Source of the DNA: Lycium barbarum
Lineage: Eukaryota; Streptophyta; Magnoliopsida; Solanales; Solanaceae
Direction: 5' to 3'
Length of the DNA stretch: 64,000 nucleotides
Assembly (NCBI RefSeq): GCF_019175385.1
Contig: NC_083341.1
Coordinates: 65,877,800 to 65,941,799 of the forward strand
Part shown: one piece after another, positions 12,115 to 22,950 of the stretch
Layout: the number at the start of each line of letters is the position of its first letter
Position numbering within the stretch: position 1 is the first letter of the stretch
Notes under the pieces: generated by a model
Database searches by the model: none
The model's input: the letters and a program-made list of their open reading frames with translations, nothing else
What the model was told of the DNA's origin: nothing
Made by a program: the position numbers and the translations under genes

Positions 12115-12124
12115 TTATTTTATA
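12115..12124 (-). promoter_or_regulatory. Putative TATA box of the 5' LTR
   Basis: TATAAAATAA on the minus strand, conserved with 2511-2520 in the other LTR. Confidence 0.5.
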
Positions 12125-12647
12125 ACATAAAATCCAAAAACAAATGTGGAGCCATACCCCCTTGTCCCCTTATTTCTTTTAACTAATCAAAATCTAACCC
12201 ATCACCTCAAAATGTTCACTTTTAAAAAAAAAGTTACGAGACCTTGATTTGATTGAAGTTTGCTCTGCGTTTAAAAATTAATTGTTTCGATTTTCTCTAC
12301 ACTGTCAGGCTATACTAAAAATATAATTAATAAATACATGTATAAATAATAATGTAAGTATAAAAAATATAAATATTAATGTGCAAGATATGAAAATGTA
12401 TTGCTATAAAATTTAGAAACAATTATTAATTTCACGAAAATGGTAATATTACGCTATACATGTGTAAAATAATGACTCTTGAAAAAAATGACAATAAATT
12501 GATAAAATTCTCAAAATAAGGGCAATCATCAATAAATTATATAAAAATGTAAAAAATGTGTAAAAAATGTATTTCGTGCTCTTTAACGAATCAGGGCCCC
12601 CTAAAGCGTTAATTTTAAGCACGTCGAGCCAAAATTGGGTGTCAACA

Positions 12648-13345
12648 CACTCGATCACCCATATCCGCTACCATGGCTGGAGCATACCTAGACAAAGAAT
12701 TGAAGCTGAGACTATACTCTAAGGCACTCATACTTCCTTGCCTAAGATTCAAGAACTTATCGGCTCTAGCCTGCCGAATCTTAGGGGGCAAGTAATGTCG
12801 AAGGAAAGCATCAACAAATTCTTGCCATAACGGGGGAGGTGAATTGACTCCCCTAGAAGACAACCAACCCATATACCAATAAACCGCAATATATCGTAGT
12901 CTATAGGAAGCTAGCTCTACTGATTCAACGTCGGAAGCATACATTAACCGAAGTGTCCTCAACATTCCATCAATAAAGTTTTGAGGGTCCTCATCCGGCT
13001 TTGACCCGAAGAATTCTGGGAGGTTCAAGCTAATAAAATCACGGGCTCTTGCACTAACTGCCCTATAAGCATGACCTATACCTTGTCGTTGGGCCCGCGC
13101 GACAACCAATTGAGTCAACAGTTGAATGGCTTGTTTCATCTCTTGGCCCGAAACCTCTGGTGGAGGAGCTGGGGGTGCTGGAGTTGGGGTTGAGACTCCC
13201 TCATAATCCTCATAGAAATAGGCAACGAATGAGAGAACTGAGATTAAACTGCATTTTGGGACTCACCTTCCTCTATATCCGTTGGTGGTACTGTTTCATC
13301 CCGCCTTCCTGCCACTGTCTTGCCCTTTTGGGCTGCCGTAGCTTT
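12648..13345 (-). pseudogene. Ty3/gypsy gag, N-terminal and central segment
   Basis: The minus strand encodes a retrotransposon Gag core: FISLNLPEFFGSKPDEDPQ, then MLRTLRLMYASDVESVELAS and LWQEFVDAFLRHYLPPKIR, ending at APAMVADMGDRV, where the large element is inserted. Upstream on the minus strand a proline-rich leader (PTPAPPAPPPEV) and a basic/glutamate-rich segment (KRKATAAQKGKTV) belong to the same protein but contain a stop near 13244. It joins copia LTR sequence at about 13350, so its own 5' end is lost. The zinc knuckle, protease and pol are not in the window. Confidence 0.85.
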
Positions 13346-13349
13346 CCTC

Positions 13350-13892
13350 TTCAAGGTGAAGAGGAAACATCCACGGGACCTCCAGCCCACAAAAGCTCCA
13401 CTAAAATCAACAAGAGTTACAAAAATGTTCTCCAAATGTCTACAACATCAAAACCAAACACGGAGCAACAATACATAAAAGATAACACCAAAACTGGTGA
13501 AGAAAGGAGAGAAATCGCCCCCAAAAATGAGCTACTATTCGTACTCGAAAACTAGAGCTACAAACTACAAAATCCGATCTCCATTATTAAATCCAAGAAC
13601 CAGATGTTGAGAACCCCCAATTCAAATTTCAGCATGATCCAACGGTTAACGAATCGGAAAACGCAATATTAAGTGGACCGTAGTGGCTGATATTAACTGG
13701 TCCGAAAATCACCTCTTCTCTCTCAATTTTTCTCTCTATATGGCTGTTATGAATTCACTCTTGTGTTATAAAAATAAGACCTAAGTTGATCCTATATATA
13801 GAGGATTTTAGGGCAAAAATGTCCTGGTCCAAATTGGATTGGGTTTTATTAACCCAATTTCACATTGGAAGGGAAAACCCAAAAATCCAACA
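13350..13892 (-). repeat. 3' LTR of the copia element (truncated)
   Basis: It starts TGTTGGATTTTT at 13892, directly after a polypurine tract, and continues to an internal region with TTTTGTAACTCTTGTTGATT. It lacks a recognisable CA end and fuses to gag sequence at about 13350. A TATATATAG-like box (minus strand) lies at about 13793-13801. Confidence 0.75.
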
Positions 13893-13910
13893 ATTCTCCC
13901 CCTCCCGACT
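13893..13910 (-). other. Polypurine tract of the copia element
   Basis: The minus strand reads AGTCGGGAGGGGGAGAAT immediately before the LTR start. Confidence 0.8.
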
Positions 13911-13950
13911 ATGTGGAGGAAAGCGCCATCCCGACGATCATACAACACTC

Positions 13951-14639
13951 TTAAAACTTCCCTCTTGGCAAAGCTTTAGTCAACATATCTGAACCATTAT
14001 CATCGGTGTAAATCTTCTCAAGTTCAAACAACTTAGAATCCAACACATCTCTAATCCAATGGTATCTCACATCAATATGTTTCGACCTACCATGAAATGT
14101 AGAGTTTTTGCCAAGATGAATCGCACTTTGACTGTCAAAATAAAGCACATACCTGTCTTGAGCAAAGCCAAGTTCCTCCATAAATCTCATCCTCTAGATA
14201 AACTCTTTACAAGCTTCAACGTCAGCAATAAGCTCAACTTCTGTAGTAGATAGAGCAGCACATTTTTGCAACCTAGATTGCCAAGACACAGCTCCCCCTG
14301 CATAAGTAATCAAGTAGCCCAAAGTAGACTTACGGGTATCAACATCACTGGCCATATCTGAATCAGTGTAACCATAAAGAATAGGCTTCTCTATCCCAAA
14401 ACACAAACTCAGACTAGAGGCGCCACAAAGATATCTCATAATCCACTTCACAGCATTCCAATGCTCTCTTCCTGGATTAGAAAGAAAACGGCTAACAATA
14501 CCAATAGCATGAGTAATATCTGGTCTTGTACAAATCATCGCATATATCAGACTGCCAATAGCCGAAGCATAACGAAATTTCTTCATACCTTTCTTCTCAT
14601 CACCACTGGAAGGACATTCCTTCGTGCTCAATTTGAAGT
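13951..14639 (-). pseudogene. Copia pol: RT C-terminus and RNase H
   Basis: The segment reads YASAIGSLIYAMICTRPDIT (end of RT connection), YTDSDMASDVDTRKSTLGY (RNase H start with the D-S-D pattern), SLTE-like ALSTTEVELIADVEACKEF, then CDSQSAIH-like YFDSQSAIHLGKN and HIDVRYHWIRD, ending TKALPRGKF. One in-frame stop (after KEFI, about 14191) interrupts it. RNase H removes the RNA strand during reverse transcription. Its N-terminal side joins exactly, without loss of frame, to 17046 on the other side of a solo LTR. Confidence 0.9.
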
Positions 14640-17045
14640 TGTCACAACCTGATCGAAGCGCCATGACAGGCACCCGGAGCTAACCCATCGGGCACCTCTC
14701 ATCCTACTTTCACAATCATATCTAGGTGAGCCACATGGCCTGCTAACAATCTCCACGCGTCAATAATGCCATTTCCATTGGGCTAAGGAAATTTTATATC
14801 AACATCAACAAACATGCCCATGTGCATATATACAAGCCAACGAGGTTGATAAAGTTATATACAAAATATGAGCCGACATGGCTAAAAGACATCTAACTAT
14901 ACACAATTGTCTACGAGCCTCTAGAAAGAGTGTGTAACATCATATAGATAGGATAGGGCCCCGCCATGCCCACATATACACAAAAGAATAGTACTAACAG
15001 CTGCTGCTCCGAATCAAGTGGAGCTCCTCTAAGCAGTCTCTGAATAAGCAGCCTAAGGATCAAGTCTATCTCCCTGTCCACCTGCGGGGATGACGCAGCG
15101 TCCACAAAGAAAAGGGCGTCAGTACGGATAATGTACTGAGTATGTAATGCATAATCAATAACATAATAGAAATATGAGCGATAACATAAGAAAGAAGAGT
15201 TATGGGATGATAGAGCCATTTATACCTCTAGCGACGTTCATCATATTTACTTACCCTTTTCTAATGGGAACCTTCCATTACATAAACTTATATATATAGT
15301 ATTATCATACCCGACCATAGAGGTTCGGTGTCTTACATACCTAACTATGACAAGGTTTGGTGTTATACATACCTGACCCTACCAAGACTCAGTGTTATCC
15401 GTACCCAACTGCAGTGGTGCGCGCGCGATAGATATCATACCTGGCCATATAAGCTCGGTGTTCTTAATAGTCATACTACACACACTCACACACACACACA
15501 CACACACACACACAGGAGTACATACGTATTCTCAACATCATCATCATCATCGTCATCACTTTCATTATACCCTTCCTTAGAGGATTAACTATCATAGGAT
15601 GAGACCAATGGTATTGTGAGAATATCTAGAATCATGAACTTTAGTGATTCTAGGAACAAAGTCATCTTGGAAGGCATTAGGGAATTTCACGTGACGGTAT
15701 ACAATGATGGGATCATGCCTTAAGGAAAGAAGGGTTAGCTTTACATACCTTTTTTTCCTCTTAACTACTTACCGTTCACCGCCAGGGCTTGAGAAATCTA
15801 CATTTAAAAGGATTCATACCAAGGTTAAGCCATAAAGACCCTCTTAAATTCAAACTAGAATAATTCATGAGCTAACGAAAATTGGGCAGCATTTCCCCTA
15901 TTTCATCGACTTCCACCATATCGCAAAACAACTCCCAAACAACTACAATAACACCCACAATATCATAATCAAGTGGTCATATTCCATTAAGTCTCAAAAT
16001 TCATTCTCATATTCAACTTATATCAACAACTTTACACCAACCCTTGGCACAATTGTATACAACACTTCTTTGTCATTATTATAACCCTTCATAATGATAT
16101 TATATTCCTAGCATACTAAGAATCATGACTCAAGTTAGTTTACTACTCAAAATACCATTAATACTACATTTGAACTTCATTTTCTACTTTTTTCCCTTAC
16201 TCAAGTTATTCAACAACCAAGCATACTTAAAAATATGAAATAGACATGAAAACTAACCTTTTATCTCATAGGAATGGGATTTGGATCAAGTTACTAACTT
16301 GTATGAAAACCCTAGCTTCAATACCAAAGGAATTCTTGAAGTCTACCAACCCTAGTGAGTCTTCCAACACATAGATATCTTTATTCTTGCTATATGATCT
16401 TTGACCTCCCTTGGGTTTGAGTGGAATATGCTTGGGAGAAGGTTCTATAACTTTTAAGAGTTTGGGAGAGGTGGGAAATGAGAAAATAGAACTAGGGTCA
16501 TCTATATAAATAAAATGGAAAAAGCTGCCCGACCCGATTATACAACCATTTATACGGTTCGTATAACTTATACGGTCCGTATAAATGGACCATATAATCC
16601 CACCAGGGAAATACCCTTCTCCACCACCGTTATATGGACCATTTATGCGGGCCGTATAACTTATACGGTCCGTATAATTGGTCGTACAACCCACAGTTTT
16701 TCCGAAACTTCTTTAGTCGATTTGATCAACCTCCAATCCTTATGGAACCTTATTGACACTTATAAAACACTTCAGTAACCATATAAGAAGCCTTGTAGAT
16801 CCTCCTTAAAACATTATTACTAAATAAATATTAGCTCAATCGTTGCGAAACCTTTCCAAACATGACTTGCATTCCACTTCCTTCAACGAACTTAGTTTCA
16901 CTAATTCATATGGCTTCAAAATCTTATGAGGCACACTTTAAAGTTATCAAATACTCTCCTTAATCTCATAGGGACCTCATGTTCACCTTAAGCTCGTGTT
17001 AGTCTACTCACAACGTAACAAGTCTGAAATCTCCGAGGTGTAACA
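14640..17045 (-). mobile_element. Solo LTR of a Tekay/Del-like Ty3 element (2,406 bp)
   Basis: The ends are TGTCACAACC (14640) and GGTGTAACA (17045), flanked by the 5-bp duplication GAAGT (14635-14639 and 17046-17050). On the minus strand it begins TGTTACACCTCGG, as does the LTR that starts at 62654 (TGTTACACCTCC), and the interiors of the two are recognisably related (AAATGCTGCCCAATTTTCG in both). There is no internal region, so it is the product of LTR-LTR recombination. It interrupts the copia pol between LAMH and FKLSTKEC. A minus-strand TATA-like box lies at 16502-16510, with palindromes TTATACGGTCCGTATAA upstream (16568-16584, 16661-16677). Confidence 0.93.
15478..15558. repeat. (CA)n and (TCA)n microsatellites inside the solo LTR
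   Basis: A near-perfect CA run of about 36 bp (to about 15514) is followed by a TCATCATCATC stretch at about 15539-15558. Confidence 0.9.
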
Positions 17046-17735
17046 GAAGTGCATAGCTAAAGGTGTTTTGACAACCTTAGCTTTATCCATGTTGAACCTG
17101 CGAAGTACTTTCTGAATGTAATTCTCTTATGATAACCATAACTTCTTGGTCTTTCTATCACGAACAGTCTGCCTTGCTGGTCCTAATTCTTTCATAGCAA
17201 AAGACTTATTCAACTCTTGCTTCAACTTCTGAATTCTGCAAGCATTCTGACCAACAACAAGCATGTCATCAATATAAAGTAGTAGAATGATAAAGTCACC
17301 ATCAGAGAATTTTTGTACAAAAACAAAATGATCTAACGAAGTCTTCTTAAAGCCCTGTTGACTTATAAAAGAACCAAACTTCTTGTACCACTGTCTGGGA
17401 GTTTCTTTCAAACCATACAAGCTCTTCTTCAATTTGCAAACATAATTCTCTTTACCCTTGACTTCAAAACCTTTTGGCTGCTCCATATAAATTTATTCAT
17501 CTAAGTCACCATGGAGAAAAGTAGTTTTAACATCCATTTGTTCAATGTCTAAATCTATACTTACAGCCAAGCCTAGAACAACCCGAATGGATGACATCTT
17601 CACAACTGGAGAAAAGATTTCATCAAAACCAACTACTTTTTTCTGATTAAAGCCCTGGACAACCAATCTAGTCTTGTACCGTGGAACTGGGTTACCATCT
17701 TTATGTTTTACCCTGAAAACCCACCTGTTTTTCAA
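17046..17735 (-). pseudogene. Copia pol: reverse transcriptase
   Basis: WVFRVKHKDG, RYKTRLVVQGFNQK, FSPVVKMSSIR and QMDVKTTFLHGDLDE are the N-terminal RT blocks, and LLLYIDDMLVVG contains the catalytic YxDD. A stop follows HGDLDE (about 17490); a deletion has removed the usual residues between GPARQ and RDRK, and another stop follows KKLWLS (about 17125). The segment RRFNMDKAKVVKTPLAMH then runs into the solo LTR. The enzyme would copy element RNA to DNA; this copy cannot. Confidence 0.9.
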
Positions 17736-17739
17736 AGCT

Positions 17740-19345
17740 TTCTGTCTCTAGGATGCTTAACCAGATCAAATGTATGATTATCATGCAATGATTTAATCTC
17801 ATCTTGCATAGCATCAAATCACCTTTCTTTTTCTTCACTATCCATGGCTTCACCAAAACTTTTAGGTTCTCCCTCGTCAGTCAAGAGTGCAAACCCATTA
17901 GGAGAATAACGAGATGAAGGTACTTTCTCTCTAATAGATCTTCTGAGAGAACTCTTTGGAGCATCAATAGCATTTGGTTGCTGGCCAACCACATGATCTT
18001 CCACTGGAGCATCAACAACAGCATGCTGGTCATTCTGAACATGATCATTAACTTCATTATGAACTTGAACTTTATCATTTTGAAGATTTTCTTCAGGTGC
18101 TATAGTCACAGGAACTGAATCAACATCAACTAAGCTTTCACTATTCTGAGAATCAACCTTCTCAGCTTGGTCAAACTCTTCAATTGTCTGGTCTTCAAAG
18201 AACACAACATCACGACTTCTACCAAGTTTCTATTCATCTGGATCATAGAAACGATAGCCAAATTTGTCTTGACCATAACCAATGAAGATACACTGCCTAG
18301 TTTTAACTTCCAGCGTTGACCTCTCATCCTTAGGAACATGCATAAAGGCCTTACACCCGAAGACTCACAGATGAGCATAAGAGACATCCTTACCAAACCA
18401 AACTCTGTCAGGGACATCACCATCCAAAGCAGCAGTAGGAGATAAATTGATAACATAAGCAACAATATTAAGTGCTTCTGCCCAAAATGAATCTGGCAAC
18501 TTAGCATCTGAAAACAAACATCTAACCCTCTCAACTAGAGTTCTGTTAATCCTCTCTGCTAAACCATTTTACTGAGGAGTCTTTGGAGGAGTTTTCTGAT
18601 GCTGAATACCCTGCTGTCTACAATAACTATCAAAAAGACCAATGTATTTACCACCATTGTCTAAACTGATGCATTTTAGTTTCCTCCCTGTCTGTCTCTC
18701 AACCAAGGCCTGAAAAGTATTGAACACATCAAGTACTTGATCCTTGAACTTCAAAGAAAATATCCAGAGTTTGCGAGAATGAAGTCACAAAGTAAAGTGC
18801 ACCACCACGAGAGCTTACTTTAAAAGCACCACACAAATCAGAATGTACCAATTCCAGCAAATCAAGCTTTTTTAAAGGTGAATGACTCTGAAAGGAAACT
18901 CTTTTATGTTTCCTGGCTAAGTAATGAACACATCTCTTTAAATTTCCTTGTTTCACTCCAGAAAGCAAATTCTTCTTAGCCAAGTTATCAATCTCCTTCT
19001 CGCTCATATGAATCAGCCTTCTATGCCATAACTCTGATGAAATATCATTCTCCACCGAATTTACTGAGTCACCACAAATGGAGCCCTGAAATAAGTACAA
19101 GTCAAATATCTTGTTACCTCGAGCCACAATCATTAAACCTATGAGAAACTTCCACTGGCTACCGCTAACAGTTTGATTATAACCCTCATCATCAAGCTTT
19201 CCTACAGAAATTAAATTCAGACGAACATCTGGAGCATGCTTGACATTGTTAAGAACCAACCTCGAATTGTTCTTACTTTTCAAGCAAACTGTGCCAATGC
19301 CAAATACCTTAACCTGACTATTATTGCCTATTCGTAACATTCTAA
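17740..19345 (-). pseudogene. Copia pol: gag-pre-integrase, integrase and linker
   Basis: From the right: VRLNLISVGKLDDEG (pre-integrase), HRRLIHMSEKEI (HH of the zinc finger), HSDLCGAF (first catalytic Asp), CISLDNGGKY (second Asp), then the NGLAERINRT region and the variable, acidic linker (EEFDQAEKVDSQN, then SLRRSIREKVPSSRY). Frames change at about 18750, 18550 and 18200. The zinc finger has lost a cysteine: the usual CxxC reads CVHY. Integrase would insert the DNA copy into the genome; this one is disabled by stops and the lost metal ligand. Confidence 0.87.
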
Positions 19346-19360
19346 AATTACCAAGAGAAT

Positions 19361-21670
19361 AAGAAGAAAATCATTTTCACTTGTCTTTATGAGACATTTG
19401 CTTTTAAGAGGATGTCGTTTGGGCTTTGTAATGCACCCGCAACTTTTCAACGTTTCATGATGTCTATTTTCTCCGATATGGTTGAGGAGTCCATAGAAAT
19501 CTTCATGAATGACTTTTCCGTGGTGGGGATTCCTTTGACGAGTGCTTCAGAAACCTTGCCTAAGTGTTGAAAAGGTGCGAAGAGAAAAACTTGGTTCTAA
19601 ATTGGGAGAAATGTCACTTCATGGTGAGAGAAGGAATCGTCTTGGGTCACAAAATTTTGGAGAGGGGGATTGAGGTTGATCAAGCTAAAATTGACGTTAT
19701 TGTCAAACTCCCTCTGCCTATATCCGTCAAGGGAGTTCGTAATTTCCTTGGGCATGCTGGATTCTATAGAAGATTCATCAAGGATTTCTCAAAAATAACC
19801 AACCCTCTTTGCAAGTTGTTGGAAAAGAGTCAAAATTTGTATTTGATGATGCATTCTTGAAGGCATTTGAGTGCTTGAAAGAGCTACTCACATCGGGTCC
19901 TATCATCATTGCCCCAGATTAGTCCAAACACTTTGAATTGATGTGTGACACAAGTGGGGTTGCTATGAGGGTCGTACTTGGCCAAATGCGTGAGAAGATC
20001 TTCCATCCCATGGACAATGCAAGAAAGACTCTAAATGGTGCCTAAATGAACTACACGATCACCGAGCAAGAGTTGCTTGCCATAGTTTTTGCCTTTGAAA
20101 AATTCTGAACTTACTTGTTGGGAACTCATATGGTGGTTCACACCGATCATGCGTCACTTCGTTACCTCATGACCAAGAAAGACGCTAAGCCAAGGTTGAT
20201 AAGATGGGTACTCCTATTGCAAGAATTTGACTTTGAGGTCAAAGATAGAAAAGGGTGTGAGAGCCAAGCTGCGGATTACTTGTCACGACTTGAAGAAGGT
20301 GGTCGGACCTTTGGTGTGGAAATCGATGATTTATTTCCGGATGAGCAAGTCATGGCGGGGTCACATGCTATGATCCCATGGTATGCCTATTTTGCTAACT
20401 ATCATGCTAGTGACATCATGCCGAATGATCTAAACTTCCACCAAAAGAGGAAGTTCTTGAGCGATGTTCGAAAATATTATTGGGATGAGCCTTGCCTATT
20501 TTGTGTTTGCGCTGACAACATCATAAGGCGCTGTATTCCCGAATTAGAGATAATGCCTATCGTAGAGGTTTGCCATTCATCACCCGTAGGGGGGGTGAGA
20601 CACATCATAGTAGCTCTAGAACAGAGGCAAAAGTGCTTCAAAGTGGTTTTTATTGGCCTACCATCCACCAAGATGCTCATGACTTTGTGCTATCTTGTGA
20701 TCAAGGTCAACGTCATGGTAGGATCTCAAGAAGTCATGACCTCCCAATGACACGGATTCTTGAGGTGGAGTTGTTTGATATATGGGGGATCGATTTCATG
20801 GGTCCATTTTTGAGTTCCTATAATAACAAATATATCCTTGTGGCGGTAGACTATGTTTATAAATGAGTGGAGGCTATAGTGCTTCCTAACAATGAAGGAG
20901 AGAGTGTCACCGTATTCTTGAAAAAGCACATCTTCACAAGGTTTGGGACACCAAGGGCCATCATTAGTGATGGGGGTAGTAAGTTTTGCAACCGGCTGTT
21001 CAAAGAACTTCTTGAGAAGTATGGCGTCAAGCATAGAGTTACTACCCCTTATTATCCCCAAATGAGTGGTCAAGTGGAAGTGTCGAATCGTGAAACTGAG
21101 AGTATCCTTTCCAAAACCGTCAATGCCAATAGGACCGATTGGTCAAGAAAGTTAGATGATGCTCTATGGGCTTACCGGACGGCATACAAGACACCACTTG
21201 GCATGTCTTCTTACTAATTGGTGTTTGGTAAATCTTGTCACCTTCCGGTGGAACTTGAGCATAAAGCGTTGTGGGCTTTGAAAAAGTTGAACCTTGAATG
21301 GGGCAAAGCTTCGCAATTAAGGATGGATCAAATCAATGAGCTGGATGAATTCTGATTTCAAGCCTATGTGAGCTCTTCCATCTACAAAGCCCGGATGAAG
21401 CATTTCCATGACAAAAAGATCTTGCAAAAAGAGTTCAGCCTCGGAGATAGGGTGTTGTTGTTTAATTCAAGGCTCCGGTTATTTCTGGGTAAGTTGAAGT
21501 CCAAGTGGTTCGGGCCCTTTGAAGTGACACAAGTATTCCCACATGGAGCAATTGAACTTATTGGTCCGGATGGAGAGCAGTTCAAGGTGAATGGGAAAAG
21601 GGTTAAGCATTACTTTGGCTTACCCAATGAAGCAAAGGCAATGGAGGTCACCTACCTCATTAAACCATAA
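19361..21670 (+). pseudogene. Athila-like pol: RT, RNase H and integrase
   Basis: RT: MSFGLCNAPATFQRFMM, then FMNDFSVVG, where the catalytic FMDD has become FMND. Next come GHAGFYRRFIKDFSKI (19741-19800) and an RNase H with [17 protein letters not shown] and ADYLSRLE (20130-20300). The integrase has a zinc-finger region split by a frameshift (about 20570), then FDIWGIDFMGP (first Asp), [13 protein letters not shown] (second Asp; the usual DRGTHFCN is altered), QVEVSNRE (Glu), and the C-terminal FGPFEVTQVFPHGAIEL. Stops at about 20864, 21215 and 21353. The element can no longer copy or integrate itself. Confidence 0.9.
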
Positions 21671-22950
21671 AAAGGGTAAAATCGTTGTGCCGCGATATTA
21701 ACTCAAGCGCTTCTTGGGAGGCAACCCAAGTCTTTTTTTTAATGTTTGCTTACGTGTGTAGGATGCAAAGATGCAGGGAAAATAAATGCAAAGTGGACTC
21801 ATGGGAAGAATTGGAAAAGAAAATGATAAATTAAAGGCAGGGGTGAATTTGCAGCCTTGATGCGGTGCCGCATCTCTGGATGCGGTGAAAGTTTGCGGCC
21901 GCATCTTCACCCCACAAAATGGCTGTGACTAATGATAAAAAAGGAAATTTGAGAGCAATGTGCGGCACCCCAAATTGAATTTGCGGCTGCAACTTTGCTC
22001 AAACCTATCAGCCAGTGCCACGCCAGATAAGTGGAGTTTGCGGAAGGTATGCAAGGTCGCAAACTTGATATGCGACCCGCATTCTTAGCGCAAACTCCAA
22101 AAGTATAAAAGGTTTGTTTGAAACGTCTTTCTTATTCTTTTCCCTCTGAGTTTCAAACGTGACTCTTTTGCCCTTTGTCACCCTTAATCACAATTTCAAG
22201 CATACACCCCTCAAAACCGACCCAACCCCCTCCCCATCTTGTTGTGGCGCGTCTATTAGCTCGTAATCAATAATTTCCCACTTGCCCATCTCTACTTTTG
22301 ATCTATAAGTTATGTTACATGGATTTTGACTTTAACTCTTCAAATCTTGTAATCTAAGCATGGTCGTAGCCTATAACATTGCCTTGTAGCATTATTGTGA
22401 TGCGCAAACCGTTATTCCCACTTGTTTAATTTGCTTTATAATGGTTTTGTGGGATTTGAATGTTCATGTGTGGAAATTGTTAGATTATGAGTAGGGATTG
22501 CTTGTTAGTAGATTAACAGTGTTGGTAATGCTTGTTGTGATGGGGGGGAGGGGGGGGGGGGGGATGGGGGATAATTGCTTGAAAATGGATAAAAATGGCT
22601 TGAGGTCACATAGGCTTGAATTTTAGGGACGATGATGGATTTGTGACCTCAAATTAGGTTGTGCCGCATCTCCATCGCATCCCATGCTGAGTTGACAGTG
22701 ACCTCGCCAAAAACCATGAGTGTGCGACCAAGATGCGGCTCCGCATATTGAGTTTGCGGCCGTAACTTTGCAGTTGCGGCACCACAAACTCGACTTTGCG
22801 GTCGCATCTTGTCTTTTCTTCCCTTGATTTTCTTTTTCTATTTCTTGTGTATCGTTGTTAGTTTACTGCTTTCTTAAAACCATAAAAACATAAAAAAAAA
22901 TATCTTCCTTTCTATTCTTCTTAGGACCTAATGTTTGGTGACTGTACAGG
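21671..22950 (+). other. Spacer between pol and the extra ORF: palindromic words, TATA-like box, poly(G) run
   Basis: Short GC palindromes are scattered at 21857-22096 and 22660-22810, e.g. TGCGGTGCCGCA, TTTGCGGCCGCA, GCGGCTCCGC. TATAAAA stands at 22104-22110 just after the first cluster. A run of about 30 near-uninterrupted G lies at about 22542-22571. No protein was recognised in the 1.28 kb. The layout resembles the LTR's own promoter region and may be an internal promoter for the downstream ORF. Confidence 0.55.

Larger units (their letters stand above)
146..12647 (-). mobile_element. Complete Tat/Ogre-like LTR retroelement without gag-pol
   Basis: Two long repeats, 146-3043 and 9971-12647, both begin TGTTGCACC and end GTGTCAACA, and the whole unit is flanked by the 5-bp duplication CACTC. 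Orientation is minus: a primer-binding site (TGGCGACTCTGCTGGGGA) follows the right LTR and a polypurine tract (GAAGAGGGACAAGT) precedes the left LTR when read on the minus strand. The 6.9-kb interior has no gag, protease, reverse transcriptase or integrase frame, so the element must have moved with proteins supplied in trans. It carries two tandem arrays and several long poly(T) tracts. The Tat/Ogre assignment is inference from the LTR start (TGTTGACACCC on the minus strand), the primer-binding site type and the tandem array next to the 3' LTR, a known habit of that group. Confidence 0.88.
9971..12647 (-). repeat. 5' LTR of the large element (2,677 bp) carrying a host-gene fragment
   Basis: The ends match the partner LTR, but from about 11134 the sequence departs: a PPR-gene fragment (11134-11525), then unrelated sequence up to about 12070. 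A putative TATA box (minus strand, TATAAAATAA, 12115-12124) lies upstream of the PPR piece, so the piece would be part of the element's transcript and in sense orientation. A (TA)n run at about 10904-10924 is specific to this copy. Confidence 0.87.
13350..19350 (-). mobile_element. Decayed Ty1/copia (Tork-like) element, both ends truncated
   Basis: Parts in minus-strand order: gag-pre-integrase and integrase (19345 to about 17740), reverse transcriptase (17735-17046), a solo-LTR interruption (17045-14640), RT C-terminus and RNase H (14639-13911), polypurine tract (13910-13893) and 3' LTR (13892 to about 13350). Gag, protease and the 5' LTR are missing; the element stops at about 19350 against a plus-strand Ty3 element. 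Many stops and frameshifts show it is inactive. Confidence 0.9.
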
